NCBI RefSeq assembly: GCF_900113765.1
Contig: NZ_FOQO01000001.1
Coordinates: forward strand, 62,001 to 126,000
Length of the DNA stretch: 64,000 bases
Direction: 5' to 3'
Source of the DNA: Parapedobacter indicus
GTDB taxonomy: Bacteria > Bacteroidota > Bacteroidia > Sphingobacteriales > Sphingobacteriaceae
Shown here in pieces: positions 8,178 through 16,322 of the stretch. Below the pieces are notes generated by a model that searched no databases, had not been told where the DNA came from, and worked only from the letters and a program-made list of their open reading frames with translations. Positions within the stretch are counted from its first letter, which is position 1. Every line of letters begins with the position of its first letter. Both the position numbers and the translations under genes were made by a program.

Positions 8178-10196
8178 TCACCTCAACTTTATCGTATTCG
8201 TACACCCAGGATAATTCGTACACCCCAAGAAGTCGCCAAATCTACCGCTCCTTTTAACCATAAAGCCACTTTCACAACCCGGACATAATATACTGTCCGC
8301 TAAAATTTCCACGTTTTTAAACGTCTGGTTACAGCTGGGGTAATGCGAGCATCCTAAAAATTGACTGCCATTAGCCGTATGCTGCCTGATCACCAATTTC
8401 CCTGTTTTACAATATGGACACCCTGTAGCGTTCACAGCCCCGTCAGTCGTAGTTAACAAATAATTGTTGTCTTTCAGCAGCTCTTCCACAAACAACGACG
8501 CTTCTGACGGAGTAAGCAACACCACTTCATTTTTAGTCCGCGTCAACGCAACATAAAACAACCTACGCTCCTCTGCAAACCGGTATTCCTCGTTATCACT
8601 TAGCAAAAGCGATAGGAGGGGGTCATCCGTCATTTTGTTGGGAAAGCCGAGTAAATGGTTGCTGAGCTTTAACACGATCACATTATCTGCCTCGGTGCCT
8701 TTTGACCTATGAACGGTTAAATAGTTAATGTCAATTTCTTCAAACCCTTTTACTTCCAATTTACCTGTGCTTTCAAAGTATTTCACCCTACTTTTTGGAG
8801 TCAGTGCAATCAAATCGTGAATGTCAAAGCTGTGCCGGCCCAAAACCAGGATTGATTTGTTCCCATATTTGCTGACGAGTAGACCTATTTCATTGATAAA
8901 CGCGTCCTCTATTTCCCCGTCATCGTACTGCACAAATTTAATAGGAACTTCCAACGGCTCTTTCTTGGATTTCGGATGCTTGGAGATCTGTCTTGGATTC
9001 TTTTGAATAAACGTTGAACTGATGTCGATAAGAGGTTGGGAATTCCGATAAGTCTGTTCGATCAATAACTGTTCATACTTTCCCACATATTTTCCGAAAT
9101 TGCTGAATAGCGAGATGTCACTTCCTGCAAAGCGATAAATCGATTGCCAATCGTCTCCCACACAAATTAACCTAGCACCCGACAAATTCCGAATCTCTCT
9201 GATCAAATTGAACCGGGAAAATGAGATATCCTGATATTCATCAATAATGATGTATTTATAGGTATAAGTCGGCTTGTTCTCGCTTATGAGTTCCGTTGCA
9301 AGGTTAATCATATCGTTGAAATCAACCTCATTTCTTTCCATCAACGTGTTATCGTATTTTTCGAGAATTGGCAGTACAAATTGTAAGAACATTTCCTGTC
9401 GTTCATACATGAACTCATTCTGGATTTTACGTTTGTCCGAAAATAACCTGATCAGGTCATTATGTTTTAATCTTCTCGATTTGCTTAGGTTGATAAAGCT
9501 TTCAAGGAGCTCAATGAGTTCTTTACCAAAATTTTGGTCATTGTTCGATACTTTCTCATAAATGTCTTTGGTGTCCCTCGGCTTGAAGGCAACCTGTTCG
9601 GCTTCCAACATTTCCTGTAGCTTTTGCAATAAAATGTTGTCCCTGTTATAGTAGGAGTATGTTTCTAGCAGCTTCGTATGATGGGTTTGGTGGGATTCCC
9701 GTTTTAGGAGCATTTCTTCGACATACTTCTGTTCATTAAAGGGACTAAGCCATTTGGCGCGGTTATGCTCATCCACCCCAAAATGCTCCAGATAGATATC
9801 ATAATCCCTTAGATAGAAGTCAGGACGATACATAACATCTCCATGCGGATAGGGTTTCTCATATTCATACTCAATTCCATTGAGGTACAAAAAATTCGCT
9901 ATTATGAGTTCCTCCACACTTTTCACCCTTTCGCCCTGTATCGTGTCATGCTTAGCTTTCGACACCATATTCAGCGGTTCACATTTTGATTTTAATGTGT
10001 GGAAATCAATGCCCTTCTCAGTATCTATTTTCTCGCCATATGAATCGTAATTATCGTATTCTTCCGGAATGTTCATATAGCAAGCAACATATTGAATAAA
10101 TGCTTGCAGTGCTTCTGCATCTTCGAAAATATCTTCCTTTAAATACGATTTGATCACTCCGCTCAGTGTGTTTTCGTTCGTTACTGGAATTTGCAT
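8178..10196 (-). CDS. UvrD/Rep-like SF1A helicase lacking the Walker A region, with zinc ribbons
   Basis: A 672-residue protein. The N-terminal third has YRPDFYLRDYDIYLEHFGVD, a nuclease-like/HelD-type insertion; then come SF1 motif II (IIIDEYQDIS), motif III (VGDDWQSIYRFAG), motif IV region (QTYRNSQPL), LTVHRSKGTEADNVIV and RRLFYVALTRTK. The C-terminus carries two topoisomerase-type C4 zinc ribbons (CPYCKTGKL ... CSHYPSC; CPGCESG ... CTNYPGC). No GxGKT Walker A or motif Ia is present: the protein starts where homologues are already past the TFHKLG region, and a stop codon closes the frame 5 codons upstream. It is either 5'-truncated and dead, or complemented by a lost partner. Short remnant; still has an ATG and a purine-rich leader. 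Confidence 0.75.
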   Translation of the reverse strand: MQIPVTNENTLSGVIKSYLKEDIFEDAEALQAFIQYVACYMNIPEEYDNYDSYGEKIDTEKGIDFHTLKSKCEPLNMVSKAKHDTIQGERVKSVEELIIANFLYLNGIEYEYEKPYPHGDVMYRPDFYLRDYDIYLEHFGVDEHNRAKWLSPFNEQKYVEEMLLKRESHQTHHTKLLETYSYYNRDNILLQKLQEMLEAEQVAFKPRDTKDIYEKVSNNDQNFGKELIELLESFINLSKSRRLKHNDLIRLFSDKRKIQNEFMYERQEMFLQFVLPILEKYDNTLMERNEVDFNDMINLATELISENKPTYTYKYIIIDEYQDISFSRFNLIREIRNLSGARLICVGDDWQSIYRFAGSDISLFSNFGKYVGKYEQLLIEQTYRNSQPLIDISSTFIQKNPRQISKHPKSKKEPLEVPIKFVQYDDGEIEDAFINEIGLLVSKYGNKSILVLGRHSFDIHDLIALTPKSRVKYFESTGKLEVKGFEEIDINYLTVHRSKGTEADNVIVLKLSNHLLGFPNKMTDDPLLSLLLSDNEEYRFAEERRLFYVALTRTKNEVVLLTPSEASLFVEELLKDNNYLLTTTDGAVNATGCPYCKTGKLVIRQHTANGSQFLGCSHYPSCNQTFKNVEILADSILCPGCESGFMVKRSGRFGDFLGCTNYPGCTNTIKLR

Positions 10197-10293
10197 TTTT
10201 TCCCATTGTTAGGTAGATTTGGTGTCGCAGGCCGATTATGCAAGAAAATATATCCGAATTGCGACCGCCGCTGTAAAAACAATATGTACGAAT

Positions 10294-10767
10294 ATGTTTA
10301 ACCTAATCCATAGACTGCTGAAATTGAAGATCGGCCAACTGTCGGCAGCGCCACCGGACACTTCATGCGACAGACTTTTTCAATGTATTCGATCCATACG
10401 GGAAGGCTCCGACCGTATCACAACATGGTGCTTAAGTATCGCTGGAGGCACCCTTCTCACCATTTTAAGCAATGAATTTTTGCAAATGGATTCGCAAAAG
10501 GTCAAATACATTTATCTTTTATTTATTCCTGGGTGGTTGTTTATGGCTTTTTCGCTTTACAATGGGCGTATGATCGTGGGACGTAGCATCGCTTCAGACT
10601 TGCACAGGGAAGACCGCCAAACCTTGCGCCTAATCTTTGAACAGTGCAACCGAAACTACAGTGGACAGCTACTGCATTTCAATATTTCCCTCGTTATTTT
10701 CGGAATATGGTTAGTTTTGTATTTGGTTTGGTGGATTTTGGGAGAAAAAATTGAATGTTTGTTTTAG
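10294..10767 (+). CDS. Hypothetical membrane protein
   Basis: A 157-residue protein with three likely membrane segments: WCLSIAGGTLLTILSNEF, YIYLLFIPGWLFMAF, and ISLVIFGIWLVLYLVWWIL near the C-terminus, with a basic start MFNLIHRLLKLK. The frame is open back to a GTG at 10219; ATG 10294 is preferred because it begins a typical amphipathic N-terminus, but this is uncertain. The next gene starts 18 bases after its stop. It lies head to head with the truncated helicase. No family recognised. Confidence 0.5.
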   Translation: MFNLIHRLLKLKIGQLSAAPPDTSCDRLFQCIRSIREGSDRITTWCLSIAGGTLLTILSNEFLQMDSQKVKYIYLLFIPGWLFMAFSLYNGRMIVGRSIASDLHREDRQTLRLIFEQCNRNYSGQLLHFNISLVIFGIWLVLYLVWWILGEKIECLF

Positions 10768-10785
10768 ATTGAATGCCTAAATACT

Positions 10786-11157
10786 ATGGAAGACTACAGC
10801 TATTCCGCTGAATGTAACTATCAGCTACACTGTACCAGAGTGCCTATTCCTAAAAGGTGCCTCCCTTTTTGCTTGGAACGAATTCTCCGGAATGCCACAG
10901 TTGACGAAAAACAATTAATCCTGGGCATCGAGTGGAAGTTTGCATATGAAATTTTTGAGGCATATAACGGACACCGCAATATCAGGTCATTTCGGGATCT
11001 CAGTGAGGTGCTAGGCGAATCACGCACCGAGCTGCTGGTTGAAAAGTTTAGGGGCATAAGCCAATCTCAATTAGACCATTTTAGCAAAAGTCCAGAAGAA
11101 CGGGAGCGTATTATACGTTCTATCAAAAATTCCGGACGAGATAGCGGAATGATATAA
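10786..11157 (+). CDS. Hypothetical protein
   Basis: A 123-residue mostly alpha-helical protein (FCLERILRNATVDEKQLILGIEWKF; later RDLSEVLGESRTELLVEKF and SPEERERIIRSI). I recognise no family. It follows the membrane protein by 18 bases, and probably shares its transcript. A soluble partner of the membrane protein is a guess from position only. Confidence 0.5.
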   Translation: MEDYSYSAECNYQLHCTRVPIPKRCLPFCLERILRNATVDEKQLILGIEWKFAYEIFEAYNGHRNIRSFRDLSEVLGESRTELLVEKFRGISQSQLDHFSKSPEERERIIRSIKNSGRDSGMI

Positions 11158-11183
11158 CATTAGGTTTCCCAGTTTAGCCGACA

Positions 11184-12305
11184 CTATCGCTTCGGAAACA
11201 AAAGGTGAATAAAGTCATCCATTGTAAACCTCAGATTACGCATATTGGGGTTTTGCAGTAATTTGGAAATACCTTTTATCAACATCGAAGCGACCAACCC
11301 TTTCATTTCCCAATAAATGTCCTGTACCATTACTTCGTTGTTTTCAAGTTTTATTCGGTCATATGGATTGTATGAGATTGAGCCATGTGCAATATTATTA
11401 CGGATGAAATAGGCGACATCCATAAGTGATTTCATCGACCGCGCCTGTTTTCTATCTTTACACATATTCAATATGCACACCATTTTTACGAATTCCGAAG
11501 AAACATTGTCCTTGAACATACCCTCAAGTGCAAATATCAAATCCAAAAGGTTATCCATTGAGACCCTGTCCGACTCAACCGCCTTCAGGTACCTGTTAAG
11601 CGGCCAAAGGTCATAATGCCATACATTGGCCAATCCCTTGAGATTGATTTCAAGATTTGCTTGCTTACTTCGTTCGATAAGTATCTCATGCATAAAGGCA
11701 TCGGTAGGTTTCTTTTCAAAAAAAGACCGCTTAAGCGACTTTATTTGGCAGAAACCATCGACTATGTCATTCCTCACCAACTCCATAAATGAGCTTGTCG
11801 GGAATGTCAAATGCAGGCCAGCCAAAAAAAATGAACCCAGCTCCTGTAATAAAGCCAATAGCCGTTGATACTCTTCTATGAATGCTTGTTTAAAATGGGG
11901 AATGATATCGCCTGTCAGGTCTTTTCTTGACGGAATGGTCGGCGTGTTGATGTTATACCTGATTTCGAAGATTGTCAAACCTAACCGGTGAGGCCATGTT
12001 TTGTATGATTCGATATTGAAAGCAGAGTATATGCGTCCGCATTCTTCTTGAACGATATTCTGTAATCGTGACTTGTTTACCATTCCTGAGATAAACCGCG
12101 GGAAGACCTTAACTGTGGCAGCTTCGATAGTTGCAGAATCTGTTCTCTGCAAAGCCTGGCCAAAATTATAAGCAAATTTCCGATTCCAGACCTCATTTGT
12201 AAGCATAGACCGAAGATGTCCAGTGAGATCCATTTCGAATACGTCAGTGCTTCTTTCAGCATCGGTAAAGTAACAGGGTACCACCCATCTTGTAATTGTC
12301 TTCAT
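11184..12305 (-). CDS. HEPN-domain protein, candidate ribonuclease
   Basis: A 373-residue protein. Near residue 303 it carries FIRNNIAHGS, an R-x4-H motif in a helical context (ARSMKSLMDVAYFIRNNIAHG) as in HEPN/ApeA-like RNases. The first 150 residues look like an ApeA/abortive-infection-type N-terminal region (EMDLTGHL ... ), but are not firmly recognised. HEPN proteins usually cleave RNA in toxin or phage-defence systems. It sits 18 bases after the PD-(D/E)XK-like gene 12324-12821 in the same direction, so the two form a likely operon. The call depends on a short motif in a helical context. Confidence 0.55.
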   Translation of the reverse strand: MKTITRWVVPCYFTDAERSTDVFEMDLTGHLRSMLTNEVWNRKFAYNFGQALQRTDSATIEAATVKVFPRFISGMVNKSRLQNIVQEECGRIYSAFNIESYKTWPHRLGLTIFEIRYNINTPTIPSRKDLTGDIIPHFKQAFIEEYQRLLALLQELGSFFLAGLHLTFPTSSFMELVRNDIVDGFCQIKSLKRSFFEKKPTDAFMHEILIERSKQANLEINLKGLANVWHYDLWPLNRYLKAVESDRVSMDNLLDLIFALEGMFKDNVSSEFVKMVCILNMCKDRKQARSMKSLMDVAYFIRNNIAHGSISYNPYDRIKLENNEVMVQDIYWEMKGLVASMLIKGISKLLQNPNMRNLRFTMDDFIHLLFPKR

Positions 12306-12323
12306 ATGAATCAGTCTGGCAGG

Positions 12324-12821
12324 TTATAACTTGAAAAAAGAAATTATATCCTGTTTAGGCAACATCCCGATATCTTGCGAATACATAACAATGTCTTTCC
12401 AGTGAATTTTGTGTCTTATTATTTCCCTGTCATTTTTTCTTGCAGTGGTTGTTCGAATCAATGACACGGCCTGGTCCCACGGAACCCTATAGAACGCTTT
12501 CAATTTATAGGTTTTGGTGAATACAATAATGATTAATTCGTCAGCGATTTCAGAGGACGGGTTCGCTAAAGATGTCCAAGCAGTACGATTTGTATCGTCT
12601 TTAGCATGTGTCTTAACCTGAACACGACATCCGTTCACATCCACGTCCCATCCTCCCTGACACGCATTTGTTGCACGTTTTCCATTGAGGATAACTTCAA
12701 CCAGCCATTCTCCAAGTTGCCCAGTGAAATCCTTTTGGTTGATTACGATTCCTTGGTCCCGCAACCCATCTATAGCCTCAAAGAACCGCGTAAGCGCCTC
12801 CAATTTCGATTGATTTGCCAT
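12324..12821 (-). CDS. PD-(D/E)XK-like nuclease domain protein
   Basis: A 165-residue protein. After an N-terminal helical part it has GEWLVEVIL (Glu38), then GGWDVDVNG (Asp59/61) and CRVQVKTHAK (Gln68-x-Lys70), the order alpha-E, beta-D, beta-(E/Q)xK of the PD-(D/E)XK fold. Similar small proteins (DUF6998-like) are annotated as restriction-endonuclease-like. It is upstream of, and presumably co-transcribed with, the HEPN protein. The final acidic residue is replaced by Gln, as in some active and some inactive members. Confidence 0.55.
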   Translation of the reverse strand: MANQSKLEALTRFFEAIDGLRDQGIVINQKDFTGQLGEWLVEVILNGKRATNACQGGWDVDVNGCRVQVKTHAKDDTNRTAWTSLANPSSEIADELIIIVFTKTYKLKAFYRVPWDQAVSLIRTTTARKNDREIIRHKIHWKDIVMYSQDIGMLPKQDIISFFKL

Positions 12822-12971
12822 TTTAAAATTGTTAGTTCTCCGCCACCCGATACGTCTGACCTCCTTCCGAATTCCGAGTCATCCTAAAGTAGAGGATTCG
12901 GCTTTCTGACCTGACTTTCTATGAACATTGCAACACTGCTAAATAATTTGGAATTAAGCGTCTGATCTCCC

Positions 12972-13556
12972 CTAAATATATTTTTCAAATAAATGCCCAA
13001 GCTCTTTTTTCTTTGATTTTAGATATTCAACGGAATGTTGTGTAGGTTCAATCTCAAGTGGTACCCTATTTACAACAATTCCGCTTTTAGTAATTCCATT
13101 GATTTTTCTGGGATTATTAGTTAGTAAGTTAATATTTGTAATTTTGAAATAATTCAAAATGCCGATGACTCTATCGTATTGTCGGGGGTCTCTAGAGATT
13201 TGCAATTTGTCATAGGCTTCAGCCGTATTTAAGTTTTTCTTTTGACTTAAATGCATGCCTTGGACCTTTAAGAAAATCCCAGCCCCTCTTCCATCTTGTA
13301 ATAGATAAACTAGTAGACCGCCGTCTTTGTTGATTATCTCTAGTGAAGATTCTAATTGTTCGTGACAATCACAATCTTTACTTCTAAATATTTCTGATGT
13401 AAAACATGCACTTTGAATTCTGATAGTCGGAATTTCAACATCCTTTTTACTCTTGATAACAAGCACGTTGTCGTTTTCACAATTGCCATAATTAAAGCAA
13501 AAAAAATCGAAAACTCCATAATGTGTGTTTAATTCACACTGAGATACTTTATACAT
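12972..13556 (-). CDS. GTP cyclohydrolase II-like enzyme with Met at the catalytic Tyr position
   Basis: A 194-residue stand-alone homologue of RibA. Seen: RIQSACFTSEIFRSKDCDC with zinc Cys51, Cys62 and Cys64, LLQDGRGAGIFLK, SRDPRQY (Asp123, Arg125) and LLTNNPRKI. In E. coli RibA the KIRAY segment carries Tyr105, needed to release formate; here it reads KVQGM with Met101. From memory, a Streptomyces coelicolor paralogue with Met at this site stops at a formamidopyrimidine nucleotide instead of the riboflavin precursor, so an altered GTP-derived product is inferred. There is no DHBP synthase domain and no riboflavin gene nearby. Its start overlaps the SLATT gene by 8 bases, tying it to a membrane protein rather than to vitamin synthesis. 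Confidence 0.8.
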   Translation of the reverse strand: MYKVSQCELNTHYGVFDFFCFNYGNCENDNVLVIKSKKDVEIPTIRIQSACFTSEIFRSKDCDCHEQLESSLEIINKDGGLLVYLLQDGRGAGIFLKVQGMHLSQKKNLNTAEAYDKLQISRDPRQYDRVIGILNYFKITNINLLTNNPRKINGITKSGIVVNRVPLEIEPTQHSVEYLKSKKKELGHLFEKYI

Positions 13557-14001
13557 TACCTGCGGTTTTGATAGTTTGAATTTCTTTAGTTGTTGGTACC
13601 ATAGGCATCCAATCGTAGTGTAATTTTAGAGCTAAATCGTTAACTCGTTTTGCTAATAAGTTTTCTTTTTCTTCTCCGTTATATTCATCAATCGAATAAT
13701 CGTATTTATTTATCTCGGACTCTATTTTTCTTTGGGTTGTACGGTATAAAGACCATCGCTCGTGGGGTTTGCGTAATTGAATCCAGTAAGACGCTAAAGC
13801 TGCGAACGCCGATAAAAAAGCAGGAACGACTTTAGAGATAAAAAAGCAGTTAGATATTAATATTAGTACCGGGGTGATTACGGTTGCAATTAATACTACT
13901 AGAAAAAGAAATGTAGAGAAGTTTTTATTTTTATCAGCTTTGTTTTTTATTCCGTTACGAATTTTTTCTGCAAATTCTTTAGCATTTGGAGATGTACTCA
14001 T
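13549..14001 (-). CDS. SLATT/DUF4231-type two-TM membrane protein
   Basis: A 150-residue protein with two membrane helices (about residues 29-51 and 53-75), then ERWSLYRTTQRKIESEINKY and LALKLHYDWMPMVP. This is the SLATT arrangement: two TM helices, a conserved W-x-x-Y-R and an E-rich helix. SLATT proteins are predicted pore-forming effectors of nucleotide-signalled conflict systems. Overlap of 8 bases with the GTP cyclohydrolase II-like gene implies coupled translation and a joint function. Which of the two acts first is not known; a nucleotide-gated membrane effector is the inferred role. Confidence 0.65.
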   Translation of the reverse strand: MSTSPNAKEFAEKIRNGIKNKADKNKNFSTFLFLVVLIATVITPVLILISNCFFISKVVPAFLSAFAALASYWIQLRKPHERWSLYRTTQRKIESEINKYDYSIDEYNGEEKENLLAKRVNDLALKLHYDWMPMVPTTKEIQTIKTAGNV

Positions 14002-14042
14002 ATTTCTTTAGTGTTTCAATTTTAATGGTTTTGTGCGTGTGA

Positions 14043-14186
14043 TTAGACTGTGTTTGACACTATCGGAGACGCATCACAGATTGTGATAAGATCGCGCCAT
14101 TCTTCTTTCGTGAGTTGAGACATGAAGTGTTCGGGAAACCTTTGGGGCTTTCTCTTTACAGCCTGGTTGAGCGCGCCGTTTTCTAG
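14043..14186 (-). pseudogene. ORF6N-domain fragment
   Basis: The minus strand reads ENGALNQAVKRKPQRFPEHF then MSQLTKEEWRDLITICDAS, the core of the ORF6N DNA-binding domain found on phages and mobile elements. Both ends are lost, leaving 47 codons. Confidence 0.6.
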
Positions 14187-14379
14187 TGAATATCAACCAA
14201 TCCGATATTTGGAGCACTATAATGAAAATGAATCATATTATCAGTTGAGTTATTAAGCTGGAGATAAGCCACAATGATAACCTTTCTCTTTCTTCAGTTT
14301 AATAAGCAAAGCCCGATTGCAAGTAATGTAGTCTCTCCTACGTCACCCTTATTTTTAAATACTACAATTGACTTCATGG

Positions 14380-14628
14380 TTATCTGCTCTTATTCGATTG
14401 AGACAAAATCGATCCAGCCAATGTCTTCGTGGTTTCACTATATTTATCGCTTTTCAATACTTTCGACGCGCTGTCTTCTATCTCACTGCCGGTTTGGTGC
14501 TTTGATTGCTTCTGAGATAGTGCTGAGCCAGCCATTTTTTTTGCGATTTCGGATGAGTTAGGATTACCTAAAACCTTAGCCGCTAAAGATGCGACCTTGT
14601 CAGATGTGATTTTTTTATTATTTGCCAT
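14380..14628 (-). CDS. Small conserved protein with an internal duplication
   Basis: An 82-residue protein made of two similar halves: VASLAAKVLGNPNSSEIAKK plus MAGSALSQ, and EDSASKVLKSDKYSETTK plus TLAGSILSQ. I recall similar small proteins scattered in many bacterial accessory regions without known function. Composition is soluble and Ser/Lys-rich. Same direction as the SLATT and GTP cyclohydrolase II-like genes but separated by a pseudogene fragment, so co-function is uncertain. Confidence 0.6.
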   Translation of the reverse strand: MANNKKITSDKVASLAAKVLGNPNSSEIAKKMAGSALSQKQSKHQTGSEIEDSASKVLKSDKYSETTKTLAGSILSQSNKSR

Positions 14629-15159
14629 AACTATTTGTTTTTAATTGTTAAGTTCAAATTTTTATTCCAGAAGCCATTCCTATCTAAGTCTCATCTGAGG
14701 CTGCCTTTCGGCAAATGCGTTCTGCACGATTGAATACCGTAAACTCCGTTTCTGACCAAATTTCCACTTACTTCAGGCCAAGGTCACAATTGGTTTCGCT
14801 AAAAGTAAAAACTAAAATATTAAAATCCAAACTTCAATAAGGGAAATGGCTACGCACCAGCCATTTCCTTAAATCGAAATTAAGTTCACGTGTGTTTGGC
14901 CACTGTAGAATGTAAAGATATCCGCCTTGCTCCGTACTGTCAATGGCTAATTAGCCAGTTTTTAAAATAATTGTGTTGCATGAAGTAACCCAAGCCCGAA
15001 AGTCCTAATTTCAAGTGGTGTTACATTACGGTTTACCGTAATGGCTCGAAAATAATTGTATTATGCTATTTTGGCGAGAATAGTTGAACGAGTTTTGAGT
15101 TTAACGAGATAATTCTTATCCAAATCCTAGGTTTATGTTGATCCGGATGACAGTTCACG
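14629..15159. other. Gene-free AT-rich stretch with one palindrome
   Basis: About 530 bases with no convincing coding frame. The only feature I see is the 20-base palindrome listed at 15024-15043; the rest shows short runs that may be leader sequence of the gene at 14628. Confidence 0.5.
15024..15043. promoter_or_regulatory. Perfect palindrome, possible operator
   Basis: CATTACGGTTTACCGTAATG is a perfect palindrome apart from the central TT, with 9-base arms. Such sites suit a dimeric HTH repressor. No regulator is linked to it and no terminator T-run follows. Confidence 0.35.
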
Positions 15160-15342
15160 TTACACTACCGATTTTTCTCGCTTAAACAGCTGTCCAAAAA
15201 GGGGAGGGTTCCAATTAAATACGTCAGCGATCGATTGAATGGATTTATTCCCATATGATTCGGCGCTGGCTAATATACGTGATAAACCAAATGTTCTTAT
15301 GGACTTTTTGTTTATAGTGACTTTACTTTTAACAATAATCAT
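15160..15342 (-). CDS. Small protein translationally coupled to the HNH gene
   Basis: A 60-codon frame starting ATG at 15342, inside the last codons of the HNH gene (14-base overlap). Upstream, at 15351-15360, is a full AAGGAGGTGA Shine-Dalgarno-like sequence, unusual for this phylum and well placed for this start. The product is basic: VKSKVTINKKSIRTFGLSRI and SIQSIADVFNWNPPLFGQL. No family recognised; it could be an immunity or DNA-binding partner of the HNH protein. The ribosome-site sequence also encodes part of the HNH protein, so chance is possible. Confidence 0.45.
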   Translation of the reverse strand: MIIVKSKVTINKKSIRTFGLSRILASAESYGNKSIQSIADVFNWNPPLFGQLFKREKSVV

Positions 15343-16318
15343 CAATAGAGTCACCTCCTTTCCATTCAAGTCCTTGTATAACGGTAAATTGTTTTTCAAC
15401 TCCTTCTTTCTCGAAAAAGGTCCCAAGACTGTTATGGACGAAGGCATCTTTTTGATAAGTGATCTCTGCTAAAGAATAAGGTTTAATTGGGTTTTCGTCA
15501 CCACTTATACATATAATCCACAACGTACTTTTGTCTTTGGAGATCGCAAAACTTTCAATAATCGAGCTCGTATATTGGTTTCTAGAAAATACATTCCCTT
15601 TATTTAGATTTGCAGCATAGTCAGCTATTGGGTTATGAGTGTTTTGCTGTGGACAACAAGGAAATTCACTCGGGGTTTTCCAATTTCCGACTTTTTGAAC
15701 TGCATTTGGGGTTAGAGAATTTATAATCTCCAATTCATTTTCAGCATAGTCGACAAATTGACTTGTCATACTTCGATTATAAATCCATTCGCCTAATGAA
15801 CCTCCCCGCAATGGTTTATCACTTTCCGCCCAAGCCAATAGTCTTTCTTTGCTAGTTTGTGCTTCTTCAGCACTGACTGTTGTCATCCACTTATAGTCAG
15901 GATTTTGAAATTTATCTCGAAATTGTGAAGGATTAGTAAGAAATGCTTCTACACTGCCGCAAATATAGGCGATACGTTTCGCAGTTATCGGATTAAGCAA
16001 GATGTTTTCCAACCTTGTTACCCAACGTAGATTGTCGGGTCGATTATTTTGTTTGTTTGTGTCTATATGATCAACAACGTGCTCTTTGGTTGGCTGGCTA
16101 TGAAATGCAGTCGCAACTATTCTATGAATAGGTACTGATACGATTTCTAAATAGCCCGTTTTACTATTTAATTTGCCAAACGTCCATTTGTTGTCGGTTG
16201 GCCTTGGCCTCCCTGTGTCACGTGGGAAACGTAATACTGCACCGTTATCACGGGCCGAATAACGTTCGTTTTTGTAAATGCATTCGCATTCTTTTTCAAA
16301 GTGATTTACATTAACCAT
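15329..16318 (-). CDS. HNH endonuclease-type protein with long unique C-terminus
   Basis: A 329-residue protein (start ATG 16318, 4 bases after the regulator's stop). Residues 65-110 contain HRIVATAFHSQPTKEHVVDH and then IDTNKQNNRPDNLRWVT, the HNH_3/NUMOD-type homing-endonuclease core (Asp83-His84, Asn91/92, Asn96). The remaining 220 residues (RLLAWAESDKPLRGGSLGEW ... ISGDENPIKPY) are not recognised. HNH proteins cut DNA; a partner XRE regulator immediately upstream and a coupled small protein suggest a self-controlled nuclease module rather than a homing element. Confidence 0.7.
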   Translation of the reverse strand: MVNVNHFEKECECIYKNERYSARDNGAVLRFPRDTGRPRPTDNKWTFGKLNSKTGYLEIVSVPIHRIVATAFHSQPTKEHVVDHIDTNKQNNRPDNLRWVTRLENILLNPITAKRIAYICGSVEAFLTNPSQFRDKFQNPDYKWMTTVSAEEAQTSKERLLAWAESDKPLRGGSLGEWIYNRSMTSQFVDYAENELEIINSLTPNAVQKVGNWKTPSEFPCCPQQNTHNPIADYAANLNKGNVFSRNQYTSSIIESFAISKDKSTLWIICISGDENPIKPYSLAEITYQKDAFVHNSLGTFFEKEGVEKQFTVIQGLEWKGGDSIDDYC

Positions 16319-16322
16319 GATT

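Noticed and set aside
10219..10293. Longer start of the membrane protein (GTG)
   Set aside because: Adds 25 residues without family support and lies 22 bases from the divergent helicase start; kept only as an alternative.
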